In this document: in pieces, positions 8,802 through 16,660 of the stretch
Layout: every line of letters begins with the position of its first letter
Numbering within the stretch: the stretch's first letter is position 1
The notes under the pieces: model-generated
Seen by the model: only the letters and a program-made list of their open reading frames with translations
What the model was told of the DNA's origin: nothing
Databases searched by the model: none
Made by a program: the position numbers and the translations under genes
DNA from: an uncultured Collinsella sp.
Lineage (GTDB): Bacteria; Actinomycetota; Coriobacteriia; Coriobacteriales; Coriobacteriaceae
Length of the DNA stretch: 29,433 nt
NCBI GenBank assembly: GCA_900765115.1
Contig: CAAFQK010000084.1
Span: forward strand, 1 to 29,433
Direction: 5' to 3'

Positions 8802-10268
8802 TTGTCACAGTTCACCGATATCAGCCGCATTAACGTTTGCGGCGGCGACGGCGGAGCCGGATGCATGTCGTTTAGGCGCGAGGCATTTGTTCCCAAGGGC
8901 GGCCCCGATGGCGGCGACGGCGGTCGTGGTGGCAATGTCGTCATCCAGGCCGACGCTCAGCTGTCTTCGCTGATTGATTACCGCTTTAAGCATCATTTCC
9001 GTGCCGAGCGCGGAACGCATGGCCAGGGCGCCCGTCGTAACGGCAAGAGCGGCGAGGACCTGATTTTGAAAGTCCCCATGGGCACCGTAGTCCGCGAGCT
9101 CGATCCCGAGACGCAGACCCCGATGTTCGAGATTGCTGACCTGGTGCACGACGGTGAACGCGTCGTCGTGGCGCCCGGTGGTGCCGGCGGTCTGGGCAAC
9201 ACCCACTTTGTGACGTCGGTGCGCCGCGCGCCTGCGTTTGCCCAACTGGGTGAGCCTGCCGAGGAGCATTGGATCGAGCTCGAGATGAAGCTTATGGCCG
9301 ATGCCGCACTCGTGGGCTTTCCCTCGGTGGGCAAGTCCTCGCTCATCGCGCGTATGAGCGCTGCCCGTCCCAAGATTGCCGACTACCCGTTTACCACGCT
9401 CGTGCCCAACTTGGGCATGGTGCGTGCCGGCGAATATTCTTACGTCGTTGCCGACGTCCCCGGTCTTATCGAGGGCGCGAGCGAGGGTAAGGGCCTGGGT
9501 CATCAGTTCCTGCGCCATATCGAGCGCACTGCTTTGATTATGCATGTCGTTGACATGACGGGCGGATTTGAGGATCGCGATCCGGTCGAGGACTATCGCA
9601 TCATCAACCGTGAGCTCGAGCAGTATGGTGCCGAGCTTTCGGAGCGTCCGCAGATCGTCGTCGCCAACAAGTGCGATGCGCCGGGCACGGCCGACAAGAT
9701 TGCCGACCTTAAGCGTGCGGCACTCGACGATGGCCATATGTTCTTTGCAGTGTCCGCTGTGACGGGTGCCGGTCTCAACACGCTGATGCTTGCCGTGGGC
9801 GAGCAGGTGGCCAAGCTCCGCGCGGAACTTGCGGTTTCCGATGAGCCAGTCGATCTGCGCGACGAGGAGTGGGAGCGCCGCCGTCTGCAGCGCGAGAAGC
9901 GTTTCCGCATTGTTCAGGAAGAGCCCCATGCCTTCCGCGTGGTCGGCCGTGCCATCGAGCGCATGGTTATCCAGACCGACTGGGAAAATGAGGAAGCCGT
10001 CATCTACCTGCAGCATAAGTTTGCCCGTATGGGTGTTGACGACGCGCTCGAGAAGGCCGGCTGCCGTGCGGGCGACGAGGTCCGCATTTGCCAGCGCGCC
10101 TTTGACTTTGAGGGCGCCGAGGACTTCTCGGAGTTTGAGGACGAGCTCGAGGATGCAGGCGTTGAGGTTATTGACGTAGCGGCCGAGGGTGCGGACGTGG
10201 TTGATGCCACCGAGGGCTCCGAAGGCACTACCGAAGTCGACGTTGTTGAGACCCCGGAGGGCGAGTAG
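8802..10268 (+). CDS. obgE: Obg GTPase (ribosome assembly / stringent control)
   Basis: Obg is an essential GTPase that monitors 50S maturation and responds to ppGpp. The 488-residue protein has the Gly-rich Obg fold (residues 1-160, repeated GGDGG and GGRGGN), a G domain with G172-F-P-S-V-G-K-S179 (G1), D218-V-P-G (G3) and N289-K-C-D (G4), then an OCT-type C-terminal domain (about 350-430) and a long acidic tail (about 435-488). The start is TTG at 8802, fixed by AGGAGG at 8788-8793 with 8-base spacing. It follows rpmA, the usual order, and nadD begins 3 bases after its stop. Confidence 0.97.
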   Translation: MSQFTDISRINVCGGDGGAGCMSFRREAFVPKGGPDGGDGGRGGNVVIQADAQLSSLIDYRFKHHFRAERGTHGQGARRNGKSGEDLILKVPMGTVVRELDPETQTPMFEIADLVHDGERVVVAPGGAGGLGNTHFVTSVRRAPAFAQLGEPAEEHWIELEMKLMADAALVGFPSVGKSSLIARMSAARPKIADYPFTTLVPNLGMVRAGEYSYVVADVPGLIEGASEGKGLGHQFLRHIERTALIMHVVDMTGGFEDRDPVEDYRIINRELEQYGAELSERPQIVVANKCDAPGTADKIADLKRAALDDGHMFFAVSAVTGAGLNTLMLAVGEQVAKLRAELAVSDEPVDLRDEEWERRRLQREKRFRIVQEEPHAFRVVGRAIERMVIQTDWENEEAVIYLQHKFARMGVDDALEKAGCRAGDEVRICQRAFDFEGAEDFSEFEDELEDAGVEVIDVAAEGADVVDATEGSEGTTEVDVVETPEGE

Positions 10269-10271
10269 GCC

Positions 10272-10949
10272 ATGTCGCTGCGCGGTGGAATCGGTCTGCC
10301 CGAGCTTCCTCTAGAAGACGGGCAGGAGTTTAGGCTCGGCATTATGGGTGGTACTTTTGACCCGATTCATTACGGGCACTTGGTTACCGCCGAGCAGGCG
10401 CGCGAGTCGCTCGACTTGGACGCCGTGCTCTTTATGCCGGCCGGCTCTCCCGCCTTTAAGCTCGACAAACCGGTGACGCCTGCCGAGGACCGTTATGCCA
10501 TGACGGTCCTCGCCACCGCTGCGAATCCGGCTTTTTTGGCGAGCCGTTTCGAGATCGACCGTCCTGGCGTGACCTATACGGCCGATACGCTTCATGCCCT
10601 TCGCGACTTTTACCCGCCTCAGGTAAAGCTCTACTTTATTACGGGTGCCGATGCGATTATCGATATTGTGACCTGGCACAATGCTAGTGAGATTGCCGAA
10701 CTGGCAACCTTTATTGCTGCGACGCGGCCGGGCTTTGACATCGATACGGCCCGGGCGCGGATTAAGGAATCGGGACTGCCGTTCGACGTGCGCTATATCC
10801 AGATTCCGGCGCTGGCGATTAGCTCGACCAACATTCGCAAGCGGGTTGCCCGCGGCATGAGCGTGCGCTATCTTACGAGCGAGTCCGTGCTCGGCTATAT
10901 CCGTAAACGCGGCCTGTATGCCGATCTTGGGCAAGACGATTTTGATTGA
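10272..10949 (+). CDS. nadD: Nicotinate-nucleotide adenylyltransferase
   Basis: NadD transfers AMP from ATP to nicotinate mononucleotide, the penultimate step of NAD synthesis. The 225-residue protein has the nucleotidyltransferase motif G26-G-T-F-D-P-I-H-Y-G-H36 and the second motif ISSTNIRKR starting at residue 183. An N-terminal extension of about 20 residues precedes the first beta strand; a GGAGG before the ATG at 10272 supports this start. Position after obgE and before yqeK and rsfS is the standard order in Gram-positive bacteria. Confidence 0.96.
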   Translation: MSLRGGIGLPELPLEDGQEFRLGIMGGTFDPIHYGHLVTAEQARESLDLDAVLFMPAGSPAFKLDKPVTPAEDRYAMTVLATAANPAFLASRFEIDRPGVTYTADTLHALRDFYPPQVKLYFITGADAIIDIVTWHNASEIAELATFIAATRPGFDIDTARARIKESGLPFDVRYIQIPALAISSTNIRKRVARGMSVRYLTSESVLGYIRKRGLYADLGQDDFD

Positions 10950-10958
10950 TGGGGGTCT

Positions 10959-11570
10959 ATGTTGTCGGTAGAAGATCTGTTTGAGGGCGACGAGCGCGCG
11001 CTCTTGATGCGTATCCACGAGTTGCTCGATGTGCGCATGAAGGATAAGCGTAAGCGCTACGTGCATTCACTCGGGGTTGCCGAGACTGCGCTGCACCTAG
11101 CCGAGGTATACGGTGTCGACCGCTTTGATGCCGCTGCCGCCGGCCTGCTCCATGACTGGGACAAGGTGCTCTCCGACGACGAGCTGGTCACGCGCGCTCT
11201 GCATTATGGCATTAAGATTGCCGGCTCTCCGTCTGCCGCGACGCCGCTTTTGCATGGCCCGGTTGCCGCCTATGAGCTTCCGCAGCTTTTTCCTGAGCTG
11301 TCGCCGGCGGTCTTTCAGGCTGTCGACCGTCACACCGTGGGCGCTTGCGACATGACGCCGCTCGATATGGTGGTCTTTGTGGCCGATGCCATCGAACCCA
11401 ACCGCCATGGCGATTATGCCCATGCGCTGCGCAAGATGGTGGGGAAGTCCTCGCTCGACGAGTTGTTCTTCTCCTGTTTTGCTCAGGGTCTGGTCTATGT
11501 GATCCAGACCGGGCGTTATCTTTATCCCACGGCTATTACGATTTACAACCATTACGCCCAGCTGCGCTAG
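10959..11570 (+). CDS. yqeK: YqeK-family HD-domain hydrolase
   Basis: YqeK proteins are HD-domain enzymes; characterised members hydrolyse diadenosine tetraphosphate. Visible metal-binding residues are H36 (HSLGVAE), H65-D66 (GLLHDWDK) and the later His in LLHGPVAAYEL and VDRHTVGACDM, followed by VVFVADAIEPNR. The 203-residue length fits the family. The ATG at 10959 has GGGGG upstream with short spacing. It lies 9 bases after nadD and upstream of rsfS, a common actinobacterial and firmicute cluster. Confidence 0.92.
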   Translation: MLSVEDLFEGDERALLMRIHELLDVRMKDKRKRYVHSLGVAETALHLAEVYGVDRFDAAAAGLLHDWDKVLSDDELVTRALHYGIKIAGSPSAATPLLHGPVAAYELPQLFPELSPAVFQAVDRHTVGACDMTPLDMVVFVADAIEPNRHGDYAHALRKMVGKSSLDELFFSCFAQGLVYVIQTGRYLYPTAITIYNHYAQLR

Positions 11571-11597
11571 CTCGGGCTGTCTAGAAAGAGGTATTCC

Positions 11598-12053
11598 ATG
11601 GCCGACGAGACCATGACCGACGAGCAGATTCTTGAAGGTGTGGAGCACAAGAGTTTCGTTGCCACGTCCGACCGCACTGCCGCCTCGCTGTCCGCGAGCG
11701 GTGTCGCCGCCGAGGATGTCGCTCGCGCTGCCGCGCAGGCCGCCTACGACAAGAAAGGCGAGGACGTTCAGGTGCTCGACCTGACTGAGCTTTCCGATGT
11801 TTGTGACTACTTTGTCCTTGCTACCGGCACCAACAACCGCCAGGTTGATTCGATCGTCGACGAAATTGAGGAGAAGGTTGCCGAGGCTTGCGGCGAGCAT
11901 CCGTTCTCCATCGAGGGCCGTGAGCAGAAGACCTGGATGCTCATGGACTACGGCTCGGTTGTCGTCCACGTCTTTACCCCCGAGCACCGCGAGTTCTACC
12001 GTCTCGAAAAGCTCTGGGGTGACGCTCCCCAGCTCCCCCTCAACCTCCTCTAG
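11598..12053 (+). CDS. rsfS: Ribosomal silencing factor RsfS
   Basis: RsfS binds L14 and blocks subunit joining when nutrients run low. The family core is clear from residue 40 onward: VLDLTELSDVCDYFVLATGTNNRQV and later GSVVVHVFTPEHREFYRLEKLWGDAP. At 151 residues the protein is longer than the usual 105-120; the extra 40 or so N-terminal residues are acidic and Ser/Ala rich. AGAAAGAGG precedes the ATG at 11598, and no internal ATG begins near the core, so the extension is probably real. A strong terminator lies about 45 bases downstream, ending the obgE-nadD-yqeK-rsfS unit. Confidence 0.95.
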   Translation: MADETMTDEQILEGVEHKSFVATSDRTAASLSASGVAAEDVARAAAQAAYDKKGEDVQVLDLTELSDVCDYFVLATGTNNRQVDSIVDEIEEKVAEACGEHPFSIEGREQKTWMLMDYGSVVVHVFTPEHREFYRLEKLWGDAPQLPLNLL

Positions 12054-12070
12054 AGCTTTGCTTGGGCCAG

Positions 12071-12087
12071 GGCTTTTTTAGCTACCC
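12071..12087 (+). repeat. Partial REP unit
   Basis: Just after the rsfS stop, GGGCTTTTTTAGCTACC repeats the right-hand half of the complete unit at 12143-12180. The left half with GTAGCTAATTT is absent. It is probably a decayed or truncated member of the same palindromic family. Confidence 0.55.
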
Positions 12088-12097
12088 TTATCCGTTT

Positions 12098-12138
12098 GCC
12101 GGGCAGTTGCACCATTTGCAGCTGCCCGGCTTTCTTTT
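12098..12138 (+). terminator. Strong intrinsic terminator after rsfS
   Basis: GCCGGGCAG at 12098-12106 pairs with CTGCCCGGC at 12122-12130. The inner bases TTGCA/TGCAG extend the stem to 14 base pairs around a CCATT loop, followed by TTTCTTTT. It should end the obgE-rsfS transcript. Confidence 0.85.
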
Positions 12139-12142
12139 GCCC

Positions 12143-12180
12143 AAAAGTAGCTAATTTGGGACGGGGCTTTTTTAGCTACC
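12143..12180 (+). repeat. REP palindrome upstream of the RAYT gene
   Basis: GTAGCTAA at 12147-12154 and its reverse complement TTAGCTAC at 12172-12179 enclose TTTGGGACGGGG plus a T run. The unit begins with the tetranucleotide GTAG, the known recognition element of REP-associated transposases. Related units flank the transposase gene downstream and one lies at 21213. Confidence 0.75.
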
Positions 12181-12280
12181 ACCTACCGTTCGCCGAACAA
12201 CGCGATTTGTCGCACCCAGTACGTTTTTTTCTGCTCTGGCTCGGGTAACGTAATTCTTATCTGTAGAGGAGGGAATGCGT

Positions 12281-13030
12281 ATGACTCGGACTGCGCGAGA
12301 AATCTCTGAATATGGCTTTTACCATGTCGTTCAAAAGGGGTGTGGTGGTCAGCTGATATTTGAGGATGAGGATGATCGACTCTATTTGATTCGGCTGATT
12401 GCTTCGAAATGCCAGAAGTTCAAAGTTGATGTCATCGCGTGGTGCCTTATGGATAACCATATTCATCTTCTGCTTGACGATGAGCATGCTCATCTGAGTG
12501 ATTGCATGCATTCGATTACGACGGCGTATGCCATGTATTTCAATTCTAAGACAGGCAGAAAGGGTCCACTCTTCCAGGATCGATTTAAGAGCGTGCCGAT
12601 TCTTGATGATGATCAGCTGCTCAGCTGCGTTCGTTACATTCACGATAACCCTGCGAAAGCCAGAATTGACACTGCTTCGCTCTATCGCTGGAGCAGCTTT
12701 AGCGAGTATATGGGCTATCCGGGTATTTGTAAGACTGATTGCGTGCTCGAGTTGCTCGGGAATTCCCAGAGTTTTTTTGCATTTAGCACCTCGGGCGAGC
12801 CCAATGGCTATTGCTTCCTTTATGGCGCTCACGTGAGTGATGCTGACGCGCTTGAGTTTGCGCAGGCGTTGCTCAAACCTTACGAGCCTCACCATCTCAA
12901 AGCTCTGCCAAAGGGCGTGCGTGATGACTGTATCCGCAAGCTCAAAAGCGAGGGCTTTTCGATCAAGCGGATCGTGCGCCTCACGGGCATCGGCCACTGC
13001 ACGATTCAAAAAGTCAAAGTCGAAAAGTAG
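12281..13030 (+). CDS. REP-associated tyrosine transposase (RAYT, Y1_Tnp/HUH family)
   Basis: RAYTs are single-copy relatives of IS200/IS605 transposases that nick REP palindromes. The HUH signature H60-I-H62 sits in CLMDNHIHLLL, and the candidate catalytic tyrosines are Y83 and Y86 in TTAYAMYFN. KGPLFQDRFKSVPI and YIHDNPAKA are typical RAYT segments. The C-terminus (about 200-249) contains a basic helix-turn-helix-like region (SIKRIVRLTGIGHCTIQKVK). GGAGGG at 12268-12273 selects the ATG at 12281 (7-base spacing) over that at 12275. There is no TnpB partner and no IS ends; instead several GTAG-initiated palindromes flank the gene, and its stop codon TAG is itself part of a GTAG. This is the arrangement of a domesticated transposase with its non-autonomous repeats. 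Confidence 0.88.
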   Translation: MTRTAREISEYGFYHVVQKGCGGQLIFEDEDDRLYLIRLIASKCQKFKVDVIAWCLMDNHIHLLLDDEHAHLSDCMHSITTAYAMYFNSKTGRKGPLFQDRFKSVPILDDDQLLSCVRYIHDNPAKARIDTASLYRWSSFSEYMGYPGICKTDCVLELLGNSQSFFAFSTSGEPNGYCFLYGAHVSDADALEFAQALLKPYEPHHLKALPKGVRDDCIRKLKSEGFSIKRIVRLTGIGHCTIQKVKVEK

Positions 13031-13048
13031 CCAATTTGGGACGGGGCT
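13023..13048 (+). repeat. REP unit overlapping the RAYT stop codon
   Basis: AAAAGTAGCCAATTTGGGACGGGGCT repeats the family core with one difference (GCC for GCT). The GTAG at 13027-13030 contains the transposase stop codon. Confidence 0.7.
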
Positions 13049-13080
13049 ATTTTGACCACTTTTGGATGTGCTGACTTGGG

Positions 13081-13188
13081 GTAGCTAATTTGGGACGGGG
13101 TTAAAAAGACTGCTTTTGTCCGTGTAAAAGCAGGCAGTTTTCATCATGCGCAAAAGTAGTCTTTTTAGCCCCGTCCCAAATTAGCTAC
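13081..13188. repeat. Convergent REP pair forming a long inverted repeat
   Basis: The left arm 13081-13118 begins GTAGCTAATTTGGGACGGGG and the right arm 13151-13188 is its reverse complement over 38 bases with only two mismatches. The 32-base centre is CAGG/GTTTTC-rich with a small internal repeat of AAAAGCAG. Transcribed from either side, it would fold into a very stable hairpin, and the paired form resembles the BIME arrangement of REPs. Confidence 0.8.
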
Positions 13189-13229
13189 CCCGTCTGTCAA
13201 TCAGTCAAATCGTTCGCGCTATCAGCTGG

Positions 13230-13270
13230 GTAGCTAAAAGAGCCCCGTCCCAAAAAGACTACTTTTGTCC
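13230..13270. repeat. Further REP unit next to dinB 3' end
   Basis: GTAGCTAAAAGAGCCCCGTCCC continues into AAAAAGACTACTTTTGTCC. It combines the GTAG end with the GGGACGGGG core in the opposite orientation and the AGTCTTTTT block of the previous pair. It lies 8 bases beyond the dinB stop and may stop dinB transcripts. Confidence 0.7.
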
Positions 13271-13278
13271 AAAAGCAA

Positions 13279-14532
13279 TTAATCGTTGAAGCGGGATTGG
13301 CGGCCGAAGGAAAGGGCGGTGTCGCCGAATTTGTCTCGGACGGCGTCGATGGCGACGGAGAGGTCGCGGCGGTCGCTGGATTGGGCTCCGCGGTCATCGA
13401 TCTCGCAGAACAGGTCGGTCTGGATGCCGCCCCGATGGTCAAAGTCGCTCATGCCGATGCCTGCTAAGCGAACGTGCATTCCTTCCTGCCAGATGTTGTC
13501 GAGCAGATCGAGTGCAACCGCCACGAAGATGTTCTCATCGTCGGTCGGATGAGGCAGCCGGCGCTGTGCCGTACGCCCGCTGCCATACGAATACTTAAGC
13601 TTGAGCGTTACCGTGGCACCCGTCAGCCCCTGACGGCGCAGACGGCGTCCCACTGACTCTCCCAACAGCGCAATCGCCGCCTCAATATCCCCACGCTCAG
13701 TCAAATCTTTAGCAAAGGTGCGTTCATTGCTGACCGACTTGACCTCGCGCTCTTCATCGAGGCTCGTGACTTCGGAGATTTCGAGTCCCAGCGCACGCTG
13801 GCGCATGTGCTCGCCGTTGACGCCAAAAATAGAGGCCAAGGTGGATTCCGGTGCACGTGATAGCTCGCCGAGGGTGTAGATGCGCATGCGGCGCAGTCGC
13901 TCCTCGGCCGAGCGCCCGATGCCACTCATGGCAGATACCGGCAGCGCGGCCAAAAAGCGCTGCTCGGTTCCGGGGCGCACGATGGTCAGCCCAAACGGTT
14001 TGTCCCTCTCGCTTGCGATCTTTGCGACCGTCTTGTTGCAGCCTACGCCAATGGAGCAGGTCACTCCCAGCGCTGCCACGCGGTCGCTTATCCGCCGCGC
14101 AACCAGCAGCGGATCTTCGGGCGCAAAGCGGCCCGGTGTGATATCGATAAAGGCCTCGTCAATTGATACGCGCTCAACGCGCGGGGTCTCGTCGGCGAGA
14201 ATCGCCATGACCTGTGCGCTAACCTCGTGGTAGCGATTGAAATGCCCATGCGTCCAAATGGCCTGCGGACAGAGGCGCCGTGCCTCGGCCGAGGGCATGG
14301 CGGAATGCACGCCAAAGCGGCGCGCCTCGTAGGAGCAGGTGGACACGACGCCGCGGGAATCGGCATCGCCACCCACGATGAGCGGCTTGCCGCACCACTC
14401 GGGATGGTCGAGCATCTCCACGCTCGCAAAAAACGCATCGAGATCCATGAGGCCCACTGCCGGTCCCGTCCAGGGCGGCGGCGTGACGCCCGCAGCATCC
14501 TCATAACCGTATGTATGTTCGCGTCTTTTCAT
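13279..14532 (-). CDS. dinB: DNA polymerase IV (Y-family translesion polymerase)
   Basis: DinB copies past damaged template bases with low fidelity. The 417-residue protein has the catalytic D30-L-D32-AFFASVE motif and S123-I-D125-E126-AFIDIT, the steric-gate region at AFF, GVGCNKTVAKIASERDKPFG, a helix-hairpin-helix segment (SAMSGIGRSAEERLRRM), and a little-finger domain with SVSNERTFAKDL. A clear beta-clamp-binding peptide at the C-terminus was not identified; the sequence ends FGRQSRFND, where RQSRF could be a weak equivalent. It is oriented opposite to its neighbours and separated from the RAYT gene by REP repeats. No LexA-type operator was recognised upstream. Confidence 0.95.
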   Translation of the reverse strand: MKRREHTYGYEDAAGVTPPPWTGPAVGLMDLDAFFASVEMLDHPEWCGKPLIVGGDADSRGVVSTCSYEARRFGVHSAMPSAEARRLCPQAIWTHGHFNRYHEVSAQVMAILADETPRVERVSIDEAFIDITPGRFAPEDPLLVARRISDRVAALGVTCSIGVGCNKTVAKIASERDKPFGLTIVRPGTEQRFLAALPVSAMSGIGRSAEERLRRMRIYTLGELSRAPESTLASIFGVNGEHMRQRALGLEISEVTSLDEEREVKSVSNERTFAKDLTERGDIEAAIALLGESVGRRLRRQGLTGATVTLKLKYSYGSGRTAQRRLPHPTDDENIFVAVALDLLDNIWQEGMHVRLAGIGMSDFDHRGGIQTDLFCEIDDRGAQSSDRRDLSVAIDAVRDKFGDTALSFGRQSRFND

Positions 14533-14576
14533 GGCATGAGTATACCGCGCAGCTCATGTGGGGTGCGTGGATGTGC

Positions 14577-14604
14577 TTGCAAATCGCGAATTCTTGTCTA
14601 AGAT
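14577..14604 (+). promoter_or_regulatory. Probable promoter of the rpsP operon
   Basis: TTGCAA at 14577-14582 and TAAGAT at 14599-14604 are 16 bases apart. They lie in the only intergenic gap before rpsP and give a leader of about 120 bases. A small GCAGC/GCTGC hairpin at 14700-14714 precedes the GGAGGAG ribosome-binding site and could affect translation. Another possible -10 (TATTAT near 14671) lacks a good -35. Confidence 0.5.
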
Positions 14605-14733
14605 ATGGATTTGCCTTCGACTACACCGAAGAAGTTGGTCTCACGGACTTCACCTGCCCGCGTCGATGGCGTATTATGTTCAACTGTTTGTTTGTAGTTG
14701 CAGCCTAAAGCTGCTTGGTTGGAGGAGTTTCCT

Positions 14734-15075
14734 TTGGCAGTCAAGATTCGCCTTGCTCGTCACGGCGCTAAGAAGCGTCCGTACTACCGTGTCGTCGTCG
14801 CCGATTCCCGCGCCCCGCGTGACGGTCGTATCATCGAGGAGGTTGGCCGCTACAACCCGATGACCGCCCCCAAGACCATCAACCTCGATCTCGAGAAGAT
14901 CGCTGACTGGCAGTCCAAGGGCGCTCAGCTCACCGACGCTGTCGCTGCTCTGGTCAAGGCCGCCAACGAGGGCGAGAAGACCGAGACCGTCGTCAAGAAG
15001 TCCAAGAAGCAGCTCGCCAAAGAGGCCGAGGCCGCTAAGGCTGCCGCTGAGGCCGCTGAGGGCGCCGAGGAGTAA
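14734..15075 (+). CDS. rpsP: 30S ribosomal protein S16
   Basis: S16 stabilises the body of the 30S subunit. The start is TTG at 14734, giving MAVKIRLARHGAKKRPYYR, the standard S16 opening; GGAGGAG at 14720-14726 with 7-base spacing supports it, and the upstream ATG at 14698 is outside the conserved sequence. The family core ends near residue 80 (GAQLTDAVAALVK), followed by a Lys/Ala/Glu-rich tail to residue 113. It heads the usual rpsP-khpA-rimM-trmD cluster. Confidence 0.96.
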   Translation: MAVKIRLARHGAKKRPYYRVVVADSRAPRDGRIIEEVGRYNPMTAPKTINLDLEKIADWQSKGAQLTDAVAALVKAANEGEKTETVVKKSKKQLAKEAEAAKAAAEAAEGAEE

Positions 15076-15078
15076 ATC

Positions 15079-15363
15079 GTGCCTGAGGTTGACGCTGCAC
15101 AGCTCGAGGGTGAGGCAATGCTCTCAGATCGCATCGCCGATCTCGTCGAATATCTCGTTGTTCAGATCGTCGACGACCCGGATTCCGTGAGCCTTGAGGT
15201 CATCGATGGTGACGACGCCTCCACGATTGTGGTTTCGGTTGCCGAGGATGACGTCGCTAAGGTCATCGGCCGTCGTGGCCGTACCATCAAGGCCATTCGC
15301 ACGCTCGCCCGTGCACTGGCCGCTCGCCTCGACACTGCTGTCGAGGTAGAGGTTCTGGGCTAG
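15079..15363 (+). CDS. khpA: KH-domain RNA-binding protein KhpA
   Basis: The small KH protein (YlqC/KhpA) binds RNA, usually with KhpB, and sits between rpsP and rimM in many Gram-positive genomes. The 94-residue protein has the KH signature VAKVIGRRGRTIKAIRTL, with the RNA-gripping G-R-R-G loop at about residues 63-67. GTG at 15079 is the likely start, three bases after the rpsP stop, with GGAG overlapping the end of rpsP. The N-terminal 14 residues before MLSDRIADLVEYLV are longer than in most homologues, so the internal ATG at 15118 is an alternative. Confidence 0.92.
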   Translation: MPEVDAAQLEGEAMLSDRIADLVEYLVVQIVDDPDSVSLEVIDGDDASTIVVSVAEDDVAKVIGRRGRTIKAIRTLARALAARLDTAVEVEVLG

Positions 15364-15367
15364 GACC

Positions 15368-15889
15368 TTGAGGTCCCAGTACAAAAACATCGCCCGTGTG
15401 GTCAAGCCGCACGGAAGGAAGGGGGAGGTCCTCGCGCAGCCGCTGCGGGGGCTTCCTTCTGTATTGAAGCCGGGTATGCGCGTCGCCTTGACGCCGCCGG
15501 CGCTCAAGCGCGACCGTTTTTGCACGGTCGTATCCGTCACCGATACGGGCGATGGCGATCTGGTCTCGTTTGAGGGCATTGACGATTTGACGGCCGCCGA
15601 GGGCATCACCGGATGCTACGTGCTAGCAAATCGTGACGACTTCGAGCTCGATTCGCTCGACGCCGCCTATACCGACCTTATGGGTCGCGAGGTGGTCGAT
15701 GAGCGCTTTGGTTCGCTCGGTACGATTGTCGAGATCATGTCGACGCCCGCCAACGATGTTTGGGTTGTCGAGGGTGATCGGTACGGCGAGGTGCTGATTC
15801 CCGTGATCGAGCAGGTTGTGCTCGATCTTCCCGACACAGGAACAATTTCCGTCCACGTTATGGACGGCTTGATCGATATGGACAAGTAG
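15368..15889 (+). CDS. rimM: 16S rRNA processing protein RimM
   Basis: RimM helps mature the 30S head and binds S19. The 173-residue protein opens with the diagnostic IARVVKPHGRKGEVLAQPL and ends with the PRC-barrel segment (LMGREVVDERFGSLGTIVEI, GEVLIPVIEQVVLDL). The chosen start is TTG at 15368, the only start codon before the conserved beginning; the Shine-Dalgarno is poor (AGGA, 2 bases away), so it may rely on coupling with khpA. trmD follows after 10 bases. Confidence 0.93.
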   Translation: MRSQYKNIARVVKPHGRKGEVLAQPLRGLPSVLKPGMRVALTPPALKRDRFCTVVSVTDTGDGDLVSFEGIDDLTAAEGITGCYVLANRDDFELDSLDAAYTDLMGREVVDERFGSLGTIVEIMSTPANDVWVVEGDRYGEVLIPVIEQVVLDLPDTGTISVHVMDGLIDMDK

Positions 15890-15899
15890 GGAGGACAGC

Positions 15900-16658
15900 A
15901 TGCTGATTGAGACCCTTTCGGTCTTTCCCGAGATGTTTGAGCCCGTCATGTCCACGTCGATTTTGGGCCGCGCCCGCAAGGCCGGCCTTTTTGATTTTAA
16001 GGCTTATAACCTGCGCGACTGGACGCATGACCGCCATCGCACCGTCGATGACGAGCCGTATGGCGGCGGCCAGGGCATGCTCATGAAGGTTGAGCCCATT
16101 GCCGAGGCCATCGAGGCCATCAGTTCCGAGGGTCCCAAGCCCACCGTGGTGTTCTTCACCCCCTGCGGCGAGCCCTTTACGCAGCATGTGGCCGAGCGCC
16201 TGCTCAAAAGCGAGCGCTTGCTGTTTGTGTGCAGCCGTTACGAGGGCGTCGACGAGCGCGCCTATGCGTATGCCGATGAGCGTCTGTCGATCGGCGACTA
16301 CGTGCTCACGGGCGGCGAGCTGCCCGCTATGGTCGTGGCCGATGCCGTCGTACGGCTTATTCCCGGAGCCTTGGGCGACGAGATGAGCAACGTGGACGAG
16401 TCCTTCTCGACCGCCGAGGACGGCGGCCTGCTCGAGTACGCGCAGTACACCCGCCCCGCCGAGTTTAATGGCGTGGGCGTACCGCCGGTGCTCGTGAGCG
16501 GTGACCATGCCAAGGTTGACGCCTGGCGCCGTATGAATGCCATCGAGCGCACCTGCCGCTGGCGTCCCGATCTTATCGAGACGGCGCGACTTACGCCCGA
16601 GGAGCGCGCGTACGCGCAGGAGATCCTGGACGCTTCGTATTCGCAGAGCGAGGAGTGA
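15900..16658 (+). CDS. trmD: tRNA (guanine37-N1)-methyltransferase
   Basis: TrmD methylates G37 next to the anticodon and prevents frameshifting. The 252-residue protein begins MLIETLSVFPEMFEP and has YGGGQGMLMKVEPI, FVCSRYEGVDER and the trefoil-knot SAM-binding segment L129-S-I-G-D-Y-V-L-T-GGELPA. A good GGGAGGA site precedes the ATG at 15900. The order rimM-trmD-lepB is common in actinobacteria. Confidence 0.97.
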   Translation: MLIETLSVFPEMFEPVMSTSILGRARKAGLFDFKAYNLRDWTHDRHRTVDDEPYGGGQGMLMKVEPIAEAIEAISSEGPKPTVVFFTPCGEPFTQHVAERLLKSERLLFVCSRYEGVDERAYAYADERLSIGDYVLTGGELPAMVVADAVVRLIPGALGDEMSNVDESFSTAEDGGLLEYAQYTRPAEFNGVGVPPVLVSGDHAKVDAWRRMNAIERTCRWRPDLIETARLTPEERAYAQEILDASYSQSEE

Positions 16659-16660
16659 GA

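Noticed and set aside
12281..13030. Active IS200/IS605 insertion sequence
   Set aside because: There is no TnpB gene and no defined element ends, and the protein matches the RAYT type with flanking REP palindromes.
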